Below are positions 1 through 12,267 of a stretch of 64,000 nucleotides of DNA, in pieces. The translations under genes and the position numbers were made by a program. Numbering within the stretch: position 1 is the first letter of the stretch; the number at the start of each line of letters is the position of its first letter. Source of the stretch: Epiperipatus broadwayi (Eukaryota > Onychophora > Udeonychophora > Euonychophora > Peripatidae). The DNA lies in contig JAQFVV010012394.1 of assembly GCA_028023455.1 (NCBI GenBank), positions 20,852,353 to 20,916,352 on the forward strand, written 5' to 3'. The notes beneath the pieces are model-generated. The model searched no databases. It saw only the letters and a list, made by a program, of their open reading frames with translations, and was not told where the DNA came from.

Positions 1-373
1 ATACAAAAATATTGGATAGAGAAGAAATGGTACAAAGAAGAAAATTTAAAGAAGTTGCTCATGTGACAATGGCAAACAATCTTATAAATCAACATCGTAG
101 ATAAGTATATGAAATTTCTATTGAATATGGCCTTTAGCAGAATAACTCACTTGGTTAAAGCATTACCTTAAATTTAAATATTCAAGAACCTAAGGGCCCA
201 GGTTTAATTCCCATGCTAGTACTGTTACTTGTCAGGCCAGCAACATCTGAAGAAGAGAGGAGAATAATACAATCTCAAAACATTGTGAATATACTAACCT
301 GTGTATTATTATTAACAGTTGAATGCATTTGGAATATTTAAATGAAGTTAAATTTTTCTAAAGACATTCAATA
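1..373. other. AT-rich non-coding flank
   Basis: No open frame with coding character, no RNA gene and no recognisable repeat was seen in this stretch. Confidence 0.5.
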
Positions 374-506
374 CTTATATTAGATGATGGAAATAATCCA
401 ATATATATATAACTAAAATACCATCATCACAAATCTTATATTAGATGATGGAAATAATCCAATATATATATATATAACAACTAAAATACCATCATCACAA
501 ATCTTC
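374..506. repeat. Two-unit tandem duplication
   Basis: A 61-bp unit beginning CTTATATTAGATGATGG starts at 374 and again at 435. The second unit has a longer internal (AT)n run. Each unit contains AGATGATGG and, near its end, CCATCATC, so each can form a short hairpin. The low divergence suggests a recent local duplication. Confidence 0.85.
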
Positions 507-3500
507 AGAAAATCACAATGAATATTAACCTTTTTAAAATCAACATATCTGAGAAATAAAATGTACATTATACTAATTTTAAAAAATCATTTATCTTTAA
601 TATATATTTAAAATACATTTAACAATTCAAAGAAATGTCACTTCAGTCTAAATTAAACATTTTCTTGTTGGCATAATTAAAATTAATTAACACATTTTTA
701 AATTTCTTCTATTATAAATCATATTCTGCAGTCTGGAATTTAATAGTACAGGTTGTCTTCTCTCTTTATATTTTACAAATATCAATTAAAATAATATAAA
801 TCAATTTAGAATTGGCTTTAAAAAGTAATACAATTGATTTAAAAATTCAAGTTTTTTTTCCAAAGTACTTCAGACAAACTTCTATATAAGAAGATGAAGT
901 AAAGAGAGAAAACAGTCCATTCTTTTCTCTGAAAATATTTTGTCTTATATTTTGGATTGAGAGTGTTTTACTTAATTAATAAACCAATGATTTGTATATT
1001 AATCTCAATATATATAAAAAAATAAAACTAACAAAAGAGCTATTATAGATTAATGAGAAAATTTGCTTAATCTAGGGATTATCAATTAATAGTAATTGGT
1101 AGTTTCTAGGCAACATTAAAAGCCAAAAATTATCTTTGTTTACATGGATATAATCATTCCTATTCCTTATTATAATAACAATCCATGGAAATATTTAATT
1201 CAACATATATATATATTGTAAATATCCATAAGTCTATCTATATTTTAAAATTTGTCATTTGTTATTTTAAAAAAAATCTCTTTGAGTTGATGTTTATATA
1301 TGAAATATTATTATTGTTTATGGTTATTAGTTATAGTTATTGTTTGGAGTTATTATTTTATTTATATGTTGATAGTACATCACTGTGAATATTTAATTAT
1401 TAAAGATAAATAAAGACATATAAATTGTTGATTATAAAAAAAAAAAAAGATTATTTTATTTGTAGTGATTATTAAAAAAATGTAATGTTATTATTTATGT
1501 ATATTCTAACCTCCCCCCGCACGTCCTCACCCCAAAATTATTGTTTATTGCGAATATTCCAGGTTCTAGCTCAGTTAACAAATAAATAAATGAAATATTC
1601 AGCATTGATTAAAATGATTACTAGCTCTAATTTTTTAAAATACAAATACGGTTCAATTTTAAAATGAATTAAACAAATATTTACTATTTTTATGAGACAT
1701 TGAGTGACAATACGGGGAACGAGATGGACTACATTGAGCTATTATCCACACGATACTAACTCAATGGCATAAGAACACTATACCAAATAACTAACTTATA
1801 GTATTCTTACGACTTTCTAAGCTCTATTCATTACGATTAAAAATAATAATCATATCTTAATCTTCTTTATAACAAGAATCTACCTCAATTAAATAAAATG
1901 AAGTAAAATAAAATAAAATAAAATCTCAGGTTCATAAATTGTATTTTAACTGATTTAAAATTACGGTAGTAAAATATGAAAAGGGAATTTTATGTCATAA
2001 TCTACTACACAACAACTAATAATAATAAAATAATAATAACAATAATAATATAATATACTCTTATTTCTTCCTAAATGAAATAAATAAATACGTACGTGGT
2101 AGTATTTAATAATCTGACAACAGAATACGTGTGGCAACATTAGCATATAATTTAATGTAATATTGTGGCAACCGACTTATGACCAATAAATAATATAAAA
2201 TTATGATCTTTTAATTTTAACATACCAATAAATTCTCAAAATTAATATAACACTTTTATGTTTACCTTTTGTGCAAAACTTATATGTCTGTTTCAATTAT
2301 AAATGTATCGTGATTTCATGCATCCATGTGGAGAAATAACAACGCGGACACACAACTTTAAAATAAATTTACAACAAAGTTTATTAACAACATAAATAAA
2401 TTAACAATATTTTTACACTATATACATTGGATATCCCTTACTCTCATATCTCAACTTAGTTTATTAGTTTATAAAATGAAATCAAAATAATATTTACTTT
2501 TCCTAGTTAAATCTTATTTTTTTAAAACACTTAAGAAAATACAGTATTATTACTTGATTTATTATTATGGTTAGCTTATTACAAAATGCATTTCTTATAT
2601 GATTATCACTAACACTTTGCATCCCTAATATTATTAAAATTATATTTTTTACAAAATTTACATTCGTAGTAAAATTCTATAAAATAACAAATTTTAGTTT
2701 TATATTGGTTGTATGGAATCTTACAAAGTCAAAACATTGTTCTACATTAGGTCTTAGGTTTTTTATTGTTCATTATCCGATGTTTATTATTCCTAATATT
2801 CTCATTCAAGCCTTACTTCGGATGATATAATTATAACTATTAATATACCATGCACAAGTATATGTTTATTGTACATTATTGGACTATTTTCTTAATAAAT
2901 ATGCAATACTTATTTTCTAAATATTATTTAAAAAAAATTCATTCAAATTTTATTATCACTTTTAAAATACTTGGTTTAGATTTCTTTTCAAAATCTTATA
3001 TTCATTTCTGAATTAACTTTACAATGTATTATATGATTCTTTCTCTCTTTATGATATTTTGGACTTTCAATTTTAAAATTACACAATTCTATACATTCCA
3101 GCAAATAAACTATTCTTACATAAACGATAACATATCTTCAGTTCTATTTTATTCATTATTTCTTTGAAAATATCTTTCTGACCGATGCAGATTCACAAAA
3201 TAAGGATAGCGAAGATAGATGCATAGGATCAAAATATAACTAGAATATTACTCGTCATAAACCTTGACAATCATGGCACAGTGAATTAAAAGACACTATA
3301 GAGGAGTGACCTTTACCTGTCTACCAACCTCTATTATAGGAACGATGCTAAAGCTATTTCTTCAGCTTTATTATAACATCAAAAGTTTAAAAATATGCAA
3401 AACACTGTCCAAACCATATGTGTTCAGTTATAGGGCTTAGTTAACTATACTGAAATCACACAAAACTAAATATGATCCAAATCCTTTATTTTTCTATTTC

Positions 3501-4289
3501 TTAAAAAAAAACATCATCTTGGTTTCCTCTCCACTAGTACTTCCAAGTCACTATCCGATCTTATTTCTCAAGATTTTTCTATACTGTACATCGACAAATA
3601 CATATCTGCATTTCTAACAATAATAAAATTCATTTATTTTAAAACTATTCCACTGTTCTATAAGAAAATCTTTTTACTACTTTCCTCCGTATATTTAATC
3701 ATATACAACTATTTAAATATCTGAATACTTTATCACATGAAAGTTCAAAAGAATCACACAATTGCTCTGTTAAATTATATTATTAATATACTTTAAATAA
3801 ATTATTGCATGCATATTCCGAATTACTCCTATCTCATTATATGTTAAAAATGTTGTATAAAATGTGTACATATAATTTAAACTTTCACACTTCATTCTTA
3901 ATCAATAGATGATCTAAAAAAAATACATTATGCATTATAAATAAATATCAATATTACCAAACGATCTTTATCTTCTCGATCGCGTTCCATAGGCTTCACC
4001 ATCCATTTGATTCTTGTAGATATAAGACTCACATACATACACTTTATTTTTAAACAATATTTCTAATAATTTTATCAAGCTATTATATTTAAATCTCAAT
4101 ATTACTAAATTTATGTTTATATGTTTTCCCTAATCTCACATAGCATTTTATATTCTAAAATAAATTAGTAAAAAATATTTAAACTATATTTACTGTACTT
4201 CTTTATCAAACTTTCTTGAAAACCGTTCATATTAAAGCTAAAAAAAAAATGTTTATTATTTCTTCTTCAGTCACTTAATGTTCTATTTT
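507..4289. other. Long AT-rich non-coding region
   Basis: No supported gene. Visible content is low complexity: repeated AAAAT near 1896-1924 and ATA/ATAATA-rich sequence near 2010-2055. The segment 1022-1160 resembles the right half of the foldback at 41429-41703 (shared words such as CTATTATAG, TTAATGAG and TATCTTTGTTTACATGGATATAATC-like text), so it may be a half copy of that element. Short open frames here are AT-rich and show no coding pattern. Confidence 0.45.
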
Positions 4290-5080
4290 AAGGCAAAACA
4301 ATTATTGCTCTGTTTAATAAATATTCATAGACGACAATCCTTGGTTTTTCATAATATTTAATACAATTATTAATTATGATATTAGTTAATCCCGTAAAGA
4401 AAACGTCTACATATTCTCTTCTAATATTTTCTGCTAAGATTTTCCCACGCGACTTTTATGATGCATCTTCTAGGTACTTTGCTTTAAATATTCAGTAAAT
4501 TTTTCGGTTTCCATGGATCCATTTTCATTAATTAATTTAAATTTATATTTTCTAAATCAAGCATTTCTCCAATGAACACTTTATAACATTTTTAATTTTT
4601 CTTAGAGAAAGTTTTTCTGTTCTTTTTTTTTTTTAAAAAAAAAACACAATAGCTCTTTCATATCATTCTTCGGTAATTTTTCCTTTCTTTTAAAGTTCTG
4701 GTACTATATACTTTGTAATATTTCCTTTAAAAAGGACAAACATTTTTTTCTCATTATAACTTTTACATAATTCTTCATAATATACAGCATCTTAATTTTC
4801 CCATAGAGAAGAATAAAATAACTTCAGAGTAGCCTTATAAAATTTGTGCATCATAATTTTCCTGACGGCAAGTAACTTCTCTTTTAAGTTTTCGTATAGC
4901 GTCCAAATTATATTCCTCTGAGTTACAATAATAAGTTTCTGGTTGAGCATAAATAAAGCTGTATCGAGGCACTTTACAAATATTTTTCCTTTAGCAATAT
5001 TTTTAGGTATTTTTTCCTTTAGTACTTCCATTTTTACTGCAAGGTTTTGGCTAAACTTGAATAAAATTACTGGCAAGAAA
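4290..5080 (-). pseudogene. Decayed coding-like region, unknown protein
   Basis: On the minus strand an open frame at 5076-4792 (94 codons, lysine/leucine rich) runs into a TAA. The same frame then stays protein-like for a further ~35 codons (DAVYYEELCKSYNEKKMFVL) before TAA and TGA stops near 4690-4660. Further downstream on the same strand, after a frame change, a stretch containing RREYVDVFFTGLTNIII and IKYYEKPRIVVYEYLLNRA ends near 4310. Broken but codon-coherent frames in tandem suggest an old coding sequence, perhaps from a mobile element. I do not recognise the family. The alternative is chance open frames in AT-rich DNA. Confidence 0.3.
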
Positions 5081-7395
5081 ACTTTTAAAATTAGCCCTTC
5101 ATGTAAAGGCAGTCAAAATATTATATGTTAAAAAAAAAACTTTTAAAATAAATACAAAATTTTAAAATTATATCACTTTTCTAGCTTACGGTCTTATCCA
5201 GCTAAAAAAATATGTTACTTCCTCCTTCACTTACACATTACTTTCTCTCGCTTCGTCTAATTCTTATATTTTGTCTGCTAAAATACCTCCGTTGATTGGT
5301 TAATGACTTTTTTAGCGCGAACAAATTTACACATTTTAGTTTTATAATAGATTAAGCCCTTTAAAATAAAGAATTTATGACATCATGTCTTAAATATTAT
5401 TTAGAATAGTATTTTTAAATTCAATTATAGTTTTATCAAAATCATTTAAACTTTAAAATAATTATTAAAACAATATTTAATATTTCAACTTTTACTTTAC
5501 GGATCGATAGCAATTATATTTAGTTTCATAATTCACAAACTTTATTATTATTCTAACAAGCGTGTGTGTGAAGGTCTATAATATACAGTCACATGATTAC
5601 TAACTTTATCAGATGATTTTTTAATTTACGTCTCGGTCTAAATTACCAAAACTGATATATTTTATAAAAAATTTGGAAAATAATTTAAAAATGTAGAACT
5701 AAATATAATTCTCACCATCCTAAAGTTTATTTTAAAATATACTCTATTAATTTTGACTATTAAATATAATTATAACACTACATATAGCATTTATTTAATT
5801 TATTAGTTTTAAAATATCATACTTTTAACTATTTATAGCTGTGTTATTTTATATGGCCAGCTTTTACAACCATAAGCAAGGATATAATTAAGCTTTATTT
5901 AACTGTTTTCTCTTAAAATAATCCATTACACTTTTATATACCAGGTATTTTCAGCCTTAAATTGTACTATAAAATCTAATCGATCATACAATTATCAATA
6001 TACTACACAAACGTATTTTAAAATTTAAATTTTTTTAGTAATTGACCATTCTATCTTATTATGACCTATAGATAAGGGCACAATATATACATATATTTTA
6101 AAAGCTGTCAAATAAATTTTAGATTTAATATTTTTTTTTATATGGTTAATATTTTTTTTGAATGTTAATTGTTTGAAAGAAAACATATGTAACAATGGTT
6201 TTTAAAACAGCATTTGCTGGCACGTGGAGAACAACAACAGCAACAAAAAGAAGCCATTATTATTAGGATAGTGATTAAACAAACAAAAGGATAAAAATTT
6301 GTTGTACTTTGTTTCTTTGAAATTGCCATTCTTAAAAATAGTGGAATAAGATAAATTTCTGTAATCAATACATAAACATGACTGGATAATATATATATAT
6401 ATATTGCAGCCAAGGGGCTGCACCATTTTCTTTCATTTATTCCAAGGCAGTTTAAAAAGAAAAACTAAGCAAATTTCAACACATAAATTTCATCGCGTCT
6501 GAAGCCGAAATTTGATATAGCTATCTGGAATCTATAATGGTCAATCTAATAATAATCTGGAGGTAACTAGAATTAATATATTGGATTCAACATTTCAATT
6601 TATTTATTTTTCAAGGAAAGAAATTTTAGAAGGATAAAAATATACATACATCCAAGAATTGACAATTTTCTCTAACGTGATAGTTTCTTCACTTTAACTA
6701 GAATGCATTCTAATATTAAATGGATAAAGGAATAAAACAATGGAATAAGTTGACTTGTGAAAGAAAAATAAATAAGTGAACTTTGAAAGGTAGTAAATAA
6801 TTTTATATGTATAAATGATATATAAATATATTTTTGAGATCGATATTTTTGTTTACTTTTATTTTTCATTATAAAAATATAACGTTTTTATAAATATTCA
6901 ATTCCAAGCGTCTTGTTTTCTAACAGCAATAAACGTTTAATAGGTGTCAAAATTAACACTTAAGTAATTTAAAATCTTAAAGTATGGCTTATAAGTTTGG
7001 GTTGCATATGAGTTGTTATGTATATTTTAATAAGTAAATTTATATTCGCAAATTTTCATTATAAAAATTTTTATTATTAATTTATGTATTTCCATTTTTT
7101 TTAACTTCATATAATTCTTATGCAGACCAAAACAATAATTTATATATATTTGCTGTATATAATATTTTTTTTTTTGGAATATCTGAAAAATATAAATATA
7201 GATTTGTATTTATATTAATACCTACTTGTTAAGCACAGATATGTCTTTATCTATTTAATATATATACTTATTGTAAGTATATATGTAAATAAATCAATTA
7301 TTTTATATAGCGCGAAGTTTTATAAACTGTAATAGCTAAATAGCATTAAGCTGTTGCACATGCGCTTTGCAGATTTTAACTATAAATGACTGAAT
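5081..7395. other. AT-rich non-coding region
   Basis: Nothing beyond short low-complexity runs, such as a (TA)n near 6390-6405, was recognised. The short open frames here lack coding character. Confidence 0.45.
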
Positions 7396-7491
7396 ACAAA
7401 CACTTCAAACACATGATAAAGTCTTTGGGAAAAGATAGAATGGCCATTCTATCTTTTCCCAAAGACTTTATTATGTGTTTGAAGTGTTTGT
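7396..7491. repeat. 96-bp near-perfect palindrome
   Basis: Left arm 7396-7443 and right arm 7444-7491 are reverse complements over 48 bp with one mismatch (ATGATAA against TTATTAT context) and no loop; the centre is TGGCCA. A zero-loop palindrome this well kept is probably young or under active conversion. It has no coding content and no obvious terminal duplication. Confidence 0.95.
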
Positions 7492-8072
7492 GTAAGTATA
7501 TATGTATATTTATTATTTGGGTTTGTATTTAAAACTTATTTAAAACATTGATACTACCTAAAATTAAATCATAATATAGAAATAAAGGATGTACTATTTG
7601 TTTTATAGATAATGCCTTTGTAATTTATTAGAAAGCGTATTAATATTTTATTCTTATTTTTCTTTTAGTGCCAAAATCATTATGAAATTAATTGAATTTA
7701 CAATTTAATAAAGGATAACTTCGTATTTCACTTATTATTTAATCTTTAGGTCACTTACACATATTATTATTCATTGATATGTTTAGATATACATAAATTT
7801 ACTTATTGGATGTGTATATTGGATTTAATAGAATTCCATTTGTTTCTGATATATATTTGATTAGTTAGTCATATCAATCTTGAAAATAAATTATAATGAT
7901 AGATCTCATTGCTCTGTATGATTTTAGATTCATTTCATGTATAGCTAGTTGGAAGGGCATATAAACAATTTATTTAAATATAACTGGGATAATTTTATCT
8001 TTCTTCATTTAAATTATACAATTTATTATATTAGGCTTTCTCAACAATTGGATTCATTTAGAGTATATATAT

Positions 8073-8482
8073 TCCATTACGTTTATCATCCAATGTTTGA
8101 AGCATTATTTTCTTCTCATATATTGACGTTCCATTACATTTGAGGTATAATATGTTTATATGATATATTCTCCATTACATTTGGCACCACAAATTGTAGG
8201 TCCCAGTTAGAAGATGATTGGTATAAGGGAGTAAAAGTACATTCCATTACATTTGGATGCCACAACGTGGTCAGCATAATATGTTTGTTAAATTGTCCAT
8301 TACATTTGGCACCTCAAATTTAGGGGCTTGGTTAACTAATGATTATTGTTGCAAAAGTTCATATGTTTATTTTCATTTGAGATCATATATAGAGATACAT
8401 ACGGTCCATTACATTTGGCCCCAACGTTTGGAGCCTTCTTTCTTTAATTTAAATGGAATGCAGCAAGTACATTCCATTACAA
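8073..8482. repeat. Irregular array of TCCATTACATTTGG words
   Basis: TCCATTAC occurs near 8073, 8129, 8171, 8243, 8296, 8405 and 8473. It is usually extended to TCCATTACATTTGG followed by C or A, and several copies continue into GCACC or GCCCC. The spacing is irregular (about 42-109 bp) and the sequence between copies is not obviously related, so this is not a simple tandem satellite. It abuts the foldback at 8507-8661. Function unknown; it could be the sub-repeat region of a mobile element or a cluster of protein-binding sites. Confidence 0.75.
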
Positions 8483-8506
8483 TATATAACAATAAAAATA
8501 TAACAG

Positions 8507-8661
8507 TAATTAACTATTATATATAGTCTTTCAATCTGAAGTATTTTTGGTTAACCCTCCTCAACTGCCATTATATTTTTTGAACTTAACGACAATTGAA
8601 TAGGGTTAAGGAATTAACCAAAAGTGCATCAGACTGAAAGAATGTATATAATAGTTAATTA
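8507..8661. repeat. Inverted repeat (~48-bp arms)
   Basis: The left arm 8507-8554 (begins TAATTAACTATTATATA, ends TTTTTGGTTAA) is the imperfect reverse complement of 8614-8661. The ~59-bp spacer has no coding content. It is MITE-like in form, but no target-site duplication was identified. Confidence 0.8.
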
Positions 8662-9219
8662 CCATTATATTTTATTATTATTATTACAATATATTGTATT
8701 AATGGGCATTTCATTTGTAGTGTATATATATATTCCATTGATAGTTGAAGTAGCTCAATATTTTCAATGTTAAAATAAATTAAGGAGATGAAAACAATGA
8801 TGAATTACTACTTAGTTTAGTATTCTGTTGCCTAGTTGTCTAATCTGTCTTGGTTAAAGAACTTATATAAATTGAATGCCATTCCTTAATGCTACATATT
8901 GTATTCAAATAATTGGTTTATAACATCCCCAACCATAAACAATATCTGGTCACCATTATAATATTAAGAAAGAAACATACAAACTATTTGGCTAAAGTGT
9001 TTAACATTCATGAATATGTTTTTTCTTGCTTTTTTAAATATTATATTCTTATTCACATGGTTAGATAACCATTATGGCCACCATGTAAAATCAAAAACAA
9101 AATGTTTCCCATCTTAAATTTTTTTTTATAAATAACATACACTTATATATTAAGAATTATGTTTTTCAAAAGTATATTCTTTTATTCTCTTTCACTTTCT
9201 TTGCATATCTTCATATAAT
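8662..9219. other. AT-rich spacer
   Basis: No gene or repeat recognised. Confidence 0.4.
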
Positions 9220-9302
9220 CATATATATATATTGCTTATAACACTTCTTTCATATACACTTTAATGCAAACAAATTTTCTTAAAAAACTTCTTTATTTTC
9301 CT

Positions 9303-9340
9303 TACAGTTTCGACTGTCCAGCAGTCTTCATCAGATACAA
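9303..9340 (-). ncRNA. Hammerhead-like motif, left arm
   Basis: On the minus strand CTGATGA is followed by an A, a GACTG/CAGTC hairpin with a 5-nt loop, then GAAAC. This matches the conserved order of a type I hammerhead core. However, position 10.1 appears unpaired and helix I is weak, so self-cleavage is doubtful. Confidence 0.35.
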
Positions 9341-9489
9341 TATTTGAATAATATAAATACATAACCATCATTTCACATATACATATATATATATGTATGA
9401 AGGGAATATATGTGTATATTTTGATATATATATATGTGTGTATTTTATATATATGTGAAATAATGGTTATGCATTTATATTATTCAAAT

Positions 9490-9535
9490 ATTGTAGCTCT
9501 GATGAAGACTGCTGGACAGTCGAAACTGTAAGGAA
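9490..9535 (+). ncRNA. Hammerhead-like motif, right arm
   Basis: Mirror copy of the motif at 9303-9340, on the plus strand: CTGATGA at 9499-9505, GACTG/CAGTC hairpin, GAAACTGTA. It has the same weakness in helix I. Confidence 0.35.
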
Positions 9536-9857
9536 AATAAAGAAGTTTTTTAAGAAAATTTGTTTGCATTGAACTGTATATGAAAGAAGTGTTATAAGCA
9601 ATATATATATATAATTATGCTTTTCCCTGTAGTTTGAATTATTATAAATTGTGAAAAGGAAAACATTGGCAAACACCAGTACATAGCCATTCTGTTGTGA
9701 ACTTTTATTTGCACACATAAATATAAAATAGGATGTAATCTAAATGAATAATTTTTAAAATTCATATCATAATTATACTTTAAGAAGTACATTTTATTAA
9801 ATGAATGCCATAAGGAATGTTTAGGAAAATACAGAGAACTATGACATATAGGGGTAT

Positions 9858-9941
9858 GAACTCAGACTTTCAAGCACCCTTCAACTATCCATACTATCTC
9901 ATACAACTGAATAGTTGAAGGGTGCTTGAAAGTTTGAGTTC
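9858..9941. repeat. Foldback made of hammerhead-unit end sequence
   Basis: Arms 9858-9888 and 9911-9941 are reverse complements over 31 bp with one mismatch, around a 22-nt loop. The arm sequence (GAACTCAGACTTTCAAGC) and loop words (CATACTATCTCATACAACTGA) match the end region of the hammerhead-bearing units at 62.99, 63.45 and 46.28 kb. It is therefore probably an inverted relic of that family. Confidence 0.75.
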
Positions 9942-10135
9942 AAACTTCTATATTTACAATTAAGCTCCAGCTTTGTGAAGTGACTGGTTTTCAAATATTT
10001 AGAACTATGATATAGAAATAATTAATAATACGATATAGCACTAACAATCTCAAATCATAAATTAATGAAGTTAAAATGATTCTATAATTTTCAATGTGAA
10101 GTTTTATAAATCACTTTTAAAATATCAAATTGCAA

Positions 10136-10560
10136 TCATCATCATCATTTTGAACCACTGCCAATACACTGCAAAATGAAGGGCTCTCCATGTTTAATTC
10201 AATTTCTTTGATCCACAGTCTGTCTTCTTTACACAACACCAATATACTTTCTTATTTCATCCATCGATCTTGCTTGCGGTCTCTTTCTAGGTCTTTTACA
10301 ATATTTTAGGATTTGTTTTAAAATTTCAAAACTGTCCATCTATTATCATCTCTTTTAGAACTATAACCAGTTTAGGTCCATTTAATTCTTTTAATTATTT
10401 AATGATGTCAGTGCAGCCTGCTTGCTGTTTCATCAAAGTATTTCATTTTCGATACCTTTTTGTCATTCCCAACATACATCTCTCCATACTTTGTTGAGTG
10501 GTCTGAAGTCTCTGAATTGCTCTTTCTGTTAATCGTATATGGCTTTTAAAGTTTTGGTAA
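10136..10560 (-). mobile_element. RTE-like LINE 3' fragment
   Basis: Begins with (ATC)n and then follows, with many substitutions, the reverse complement of the 3' end of the full RTE-like copies (words such as ACATACATCTCTCCATAC and GTGGTCTGAAGTCTCTG). It corresponds to the last ~400 bp of the element, meaning the protein C-terminus and the GAT-repeat tail. Open reading is destroyed. Confidence 0.85.
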
Positions 10561-11459
10561 AATTGTTAATATAATCAATTGATAGTTTTTTTTTAAATAA
10601 ATAAAAAATATAATAATAGGAAAGAGGTAGGAGGAGGGGAGTGAGAGAGTGGTAAAGAAAAAAAAATCAATTATTAACTCAAAATCTAAGTTCATAGTAA
10701 TTACTTTAGTCTTAAACAGTCCCATTTAATATCTTAACTCATGCCCTATGCTTAAATGAACATTTTTAACCTATTCAAACAAATATAATAAAATCATTTA
10801 TTTCGGCATAGTTTGGTGCAATGATAGTGTGGAAACATTGGAGAATAAGGTCTTTTGGCCAGTTGTAGTACTTCGATGGTCGAACTTCTTATGAACTCCT
10901 AGTAATAAAACCATTCGATTATTTTATATATTAAATATGCCTTCTGTTAACCCACATTTGATTATGTTTGAAGTCAAATTCTTCATTATCTGCAATGTGT
11001 TTGAGATGGAATCTTAAAAGATTAATTTTTTGATGTCACAGAATTAACATATCAAAAACAATAACAACAAAGAACATTTTTTTCTTTTTGTCCATTCATT
11101 TAATTTAACTGTCTGAAACCACAAAGTAATTAATTTATTCTATTTACAGAAATTTATTCTATCAGAAAAATATTTCGATTATTTTTTTCAACCCACACAT
11201 GCAGAAAAAAGAAAACCGAAAAAGTTTTTTTTTAAAACCATATTATAATATAGATACATACATCTATATAAAACATATAAGCATCATTATTTCACACGAT
11301 GTTAGAAGTTGTTGCTATGTAAGTTGTTTAGATATTAAGAGTAAATGTTCAATATGTGAAAGGTGCATTACATCTGGGTTATTTAAAATGACTGGTTACG
11401 GGACAGTGTTATATTTTTTCCATATGTTTTTAGAAAAGTTTTTGCTCTTTTAAACAGTG
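10561..11459. other. Non-coding region with a dispersed repeat
   Basis: Contains a purine tract near 10617-10660 and the repeat listed at 10811-10927. Otherwise no gene was recognised. The 84-codon open frame at 11199-11453 has no recognisable domain. Confidence 0.4.
10811..10927 (+). repeat. Dispersed short repeat, copy 1 of 3
   Basis: Starts GTTTGGTGCAATGATAGTG and ends in an AATAAAACCATT...ATTATTTTAT tail. Similar starts and tails occur at 30365-30480 and 63565-63770. The shared head (TTTGGTGCAGTGATAG) and A/T tail suggest a SINE-like unit. The tRNA relationship is not clear. Confidence 0.5.
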
Positions 11460-11493
11460 TAACGGTCAGAAAATGTGTGACTCGTAAACATAG

Positions 11494-11715
11494 TGCAGAA
11501 TTCGACCACCATACAGAACAGCATCACCATCGAGTAGCGAAGTCACCCGTGGTACTGAGTTCGAACGTAGTTTATCGGTTCCACAATACAATCCACGAAA
11601 CAACGCATCTGATGCGACATTAGTAAATATTTCCTTAGGCACGGTGGTCAGGGAGATGCAAGAGATTCATGATTTTATTCTCGAGTTAGCCAATAACCAA
11701 ACTAATATTAATTAA
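11494..11715 (+). CDS. Unrecognised open frame in a less AT-rich island
   Basis: An open frame of 73 codons ends at TAA 11713-11715. It starts directly after an in-frame TAG, so no start codon defines it. A possible acceptor (TTTTAAACAG) lies upstream near 11456, so it could be a terminal exon. The translation is balanced and not AT-driven: it includes GTEFERSLSVPQYNPRNNAS and VVREMQEIHDFILELANNQT, with several Asn-X-Ser/Thr sites. Codons use G/C far more than the surroundings. No family was recognised. It could be a host exon or part of an integrated mobile or viral element. Confidence 0.35.
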   Translation, partial: CRIRPPYRTASPSSSEVTRGTEFERSLSVPQYNPRNNASDATLVNISLGTVVREMQEIHDFILELANNQTNIN

Positions 11716-12267
11716 ACATTCATATTTACATAATCGAGGAAATATTATATAGAATGGGTATCGAATAAATGAAACGTAACTGCAGACGTATAGTTTAAAA
11801 TTATTTATTAATACATTTTAATAACACAATCTAATAATATTTTATGGACTAACAGCTTCAGTAGCGGGATTTGCGACATGATATTTTAAAGAATACATTT
11901 ATTTATTTAGACATTATTTTATATTGAGGATTTCAGTAGCGGTATTTTCGATACTGTAGTGTTTTCAAAAGGAATACATTTATTTGTTTGCGTAATCTAG
12001 CTACCTAAAATTCTCGAGTAAGTATTTCTAATGCATGCCTTGGGGAATTTATACCTTTGCAATGCAAGAATCTAAAGTAAGATTTAAGAGTAGCGGCGGA
12101 CATATATTTATTTAATTAAAATACTTATTTATAACTAAGGGCAAACATTTATTTGAGAGTGAATTATGAAGATAATGCAGAGGCGGAGTGATATATCAAA
12201 TAATAAAACTAAGTAAAGGAACATGTGGTACGCTTTAGAAAGGCGATATGGAATGGCAGTATATTGA
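11716..12267. other. Island spacer with a degenerate duplicated motif
   Basis: Two related segments near 11853-11910 and 11930-11990 share CAGTAGCGG(G/T)ATTT.CGA and GAATACATTTATTT. No gene was recognised. Confidence 0.4.

Larger units (their letters stand above)
9220..9612. mobile_element. Inverted pair of Penelope-like terminal sequences
   Basis: About 160 bp at 9220-9388 recurs as its reverse complement at 9449-9612, around a (TA)n/(TG)n-rich centre. Read outward from the centre, each arm carries CTGATGAAGACTG, then CAGTCGAAACTGT, then an A-rich AATAAAG stretch. The same order (CTGATGA, short hairpin, AAAC, AATAAAG) ends the GIY-YIG-bearing remnant at 48 kb, which links these arms to Penelope-like termini. 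Inverted duplication of termini is a known feature of Penelope-like insertions. No protein-coding part of the element remains here. Confidence 0.6.
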
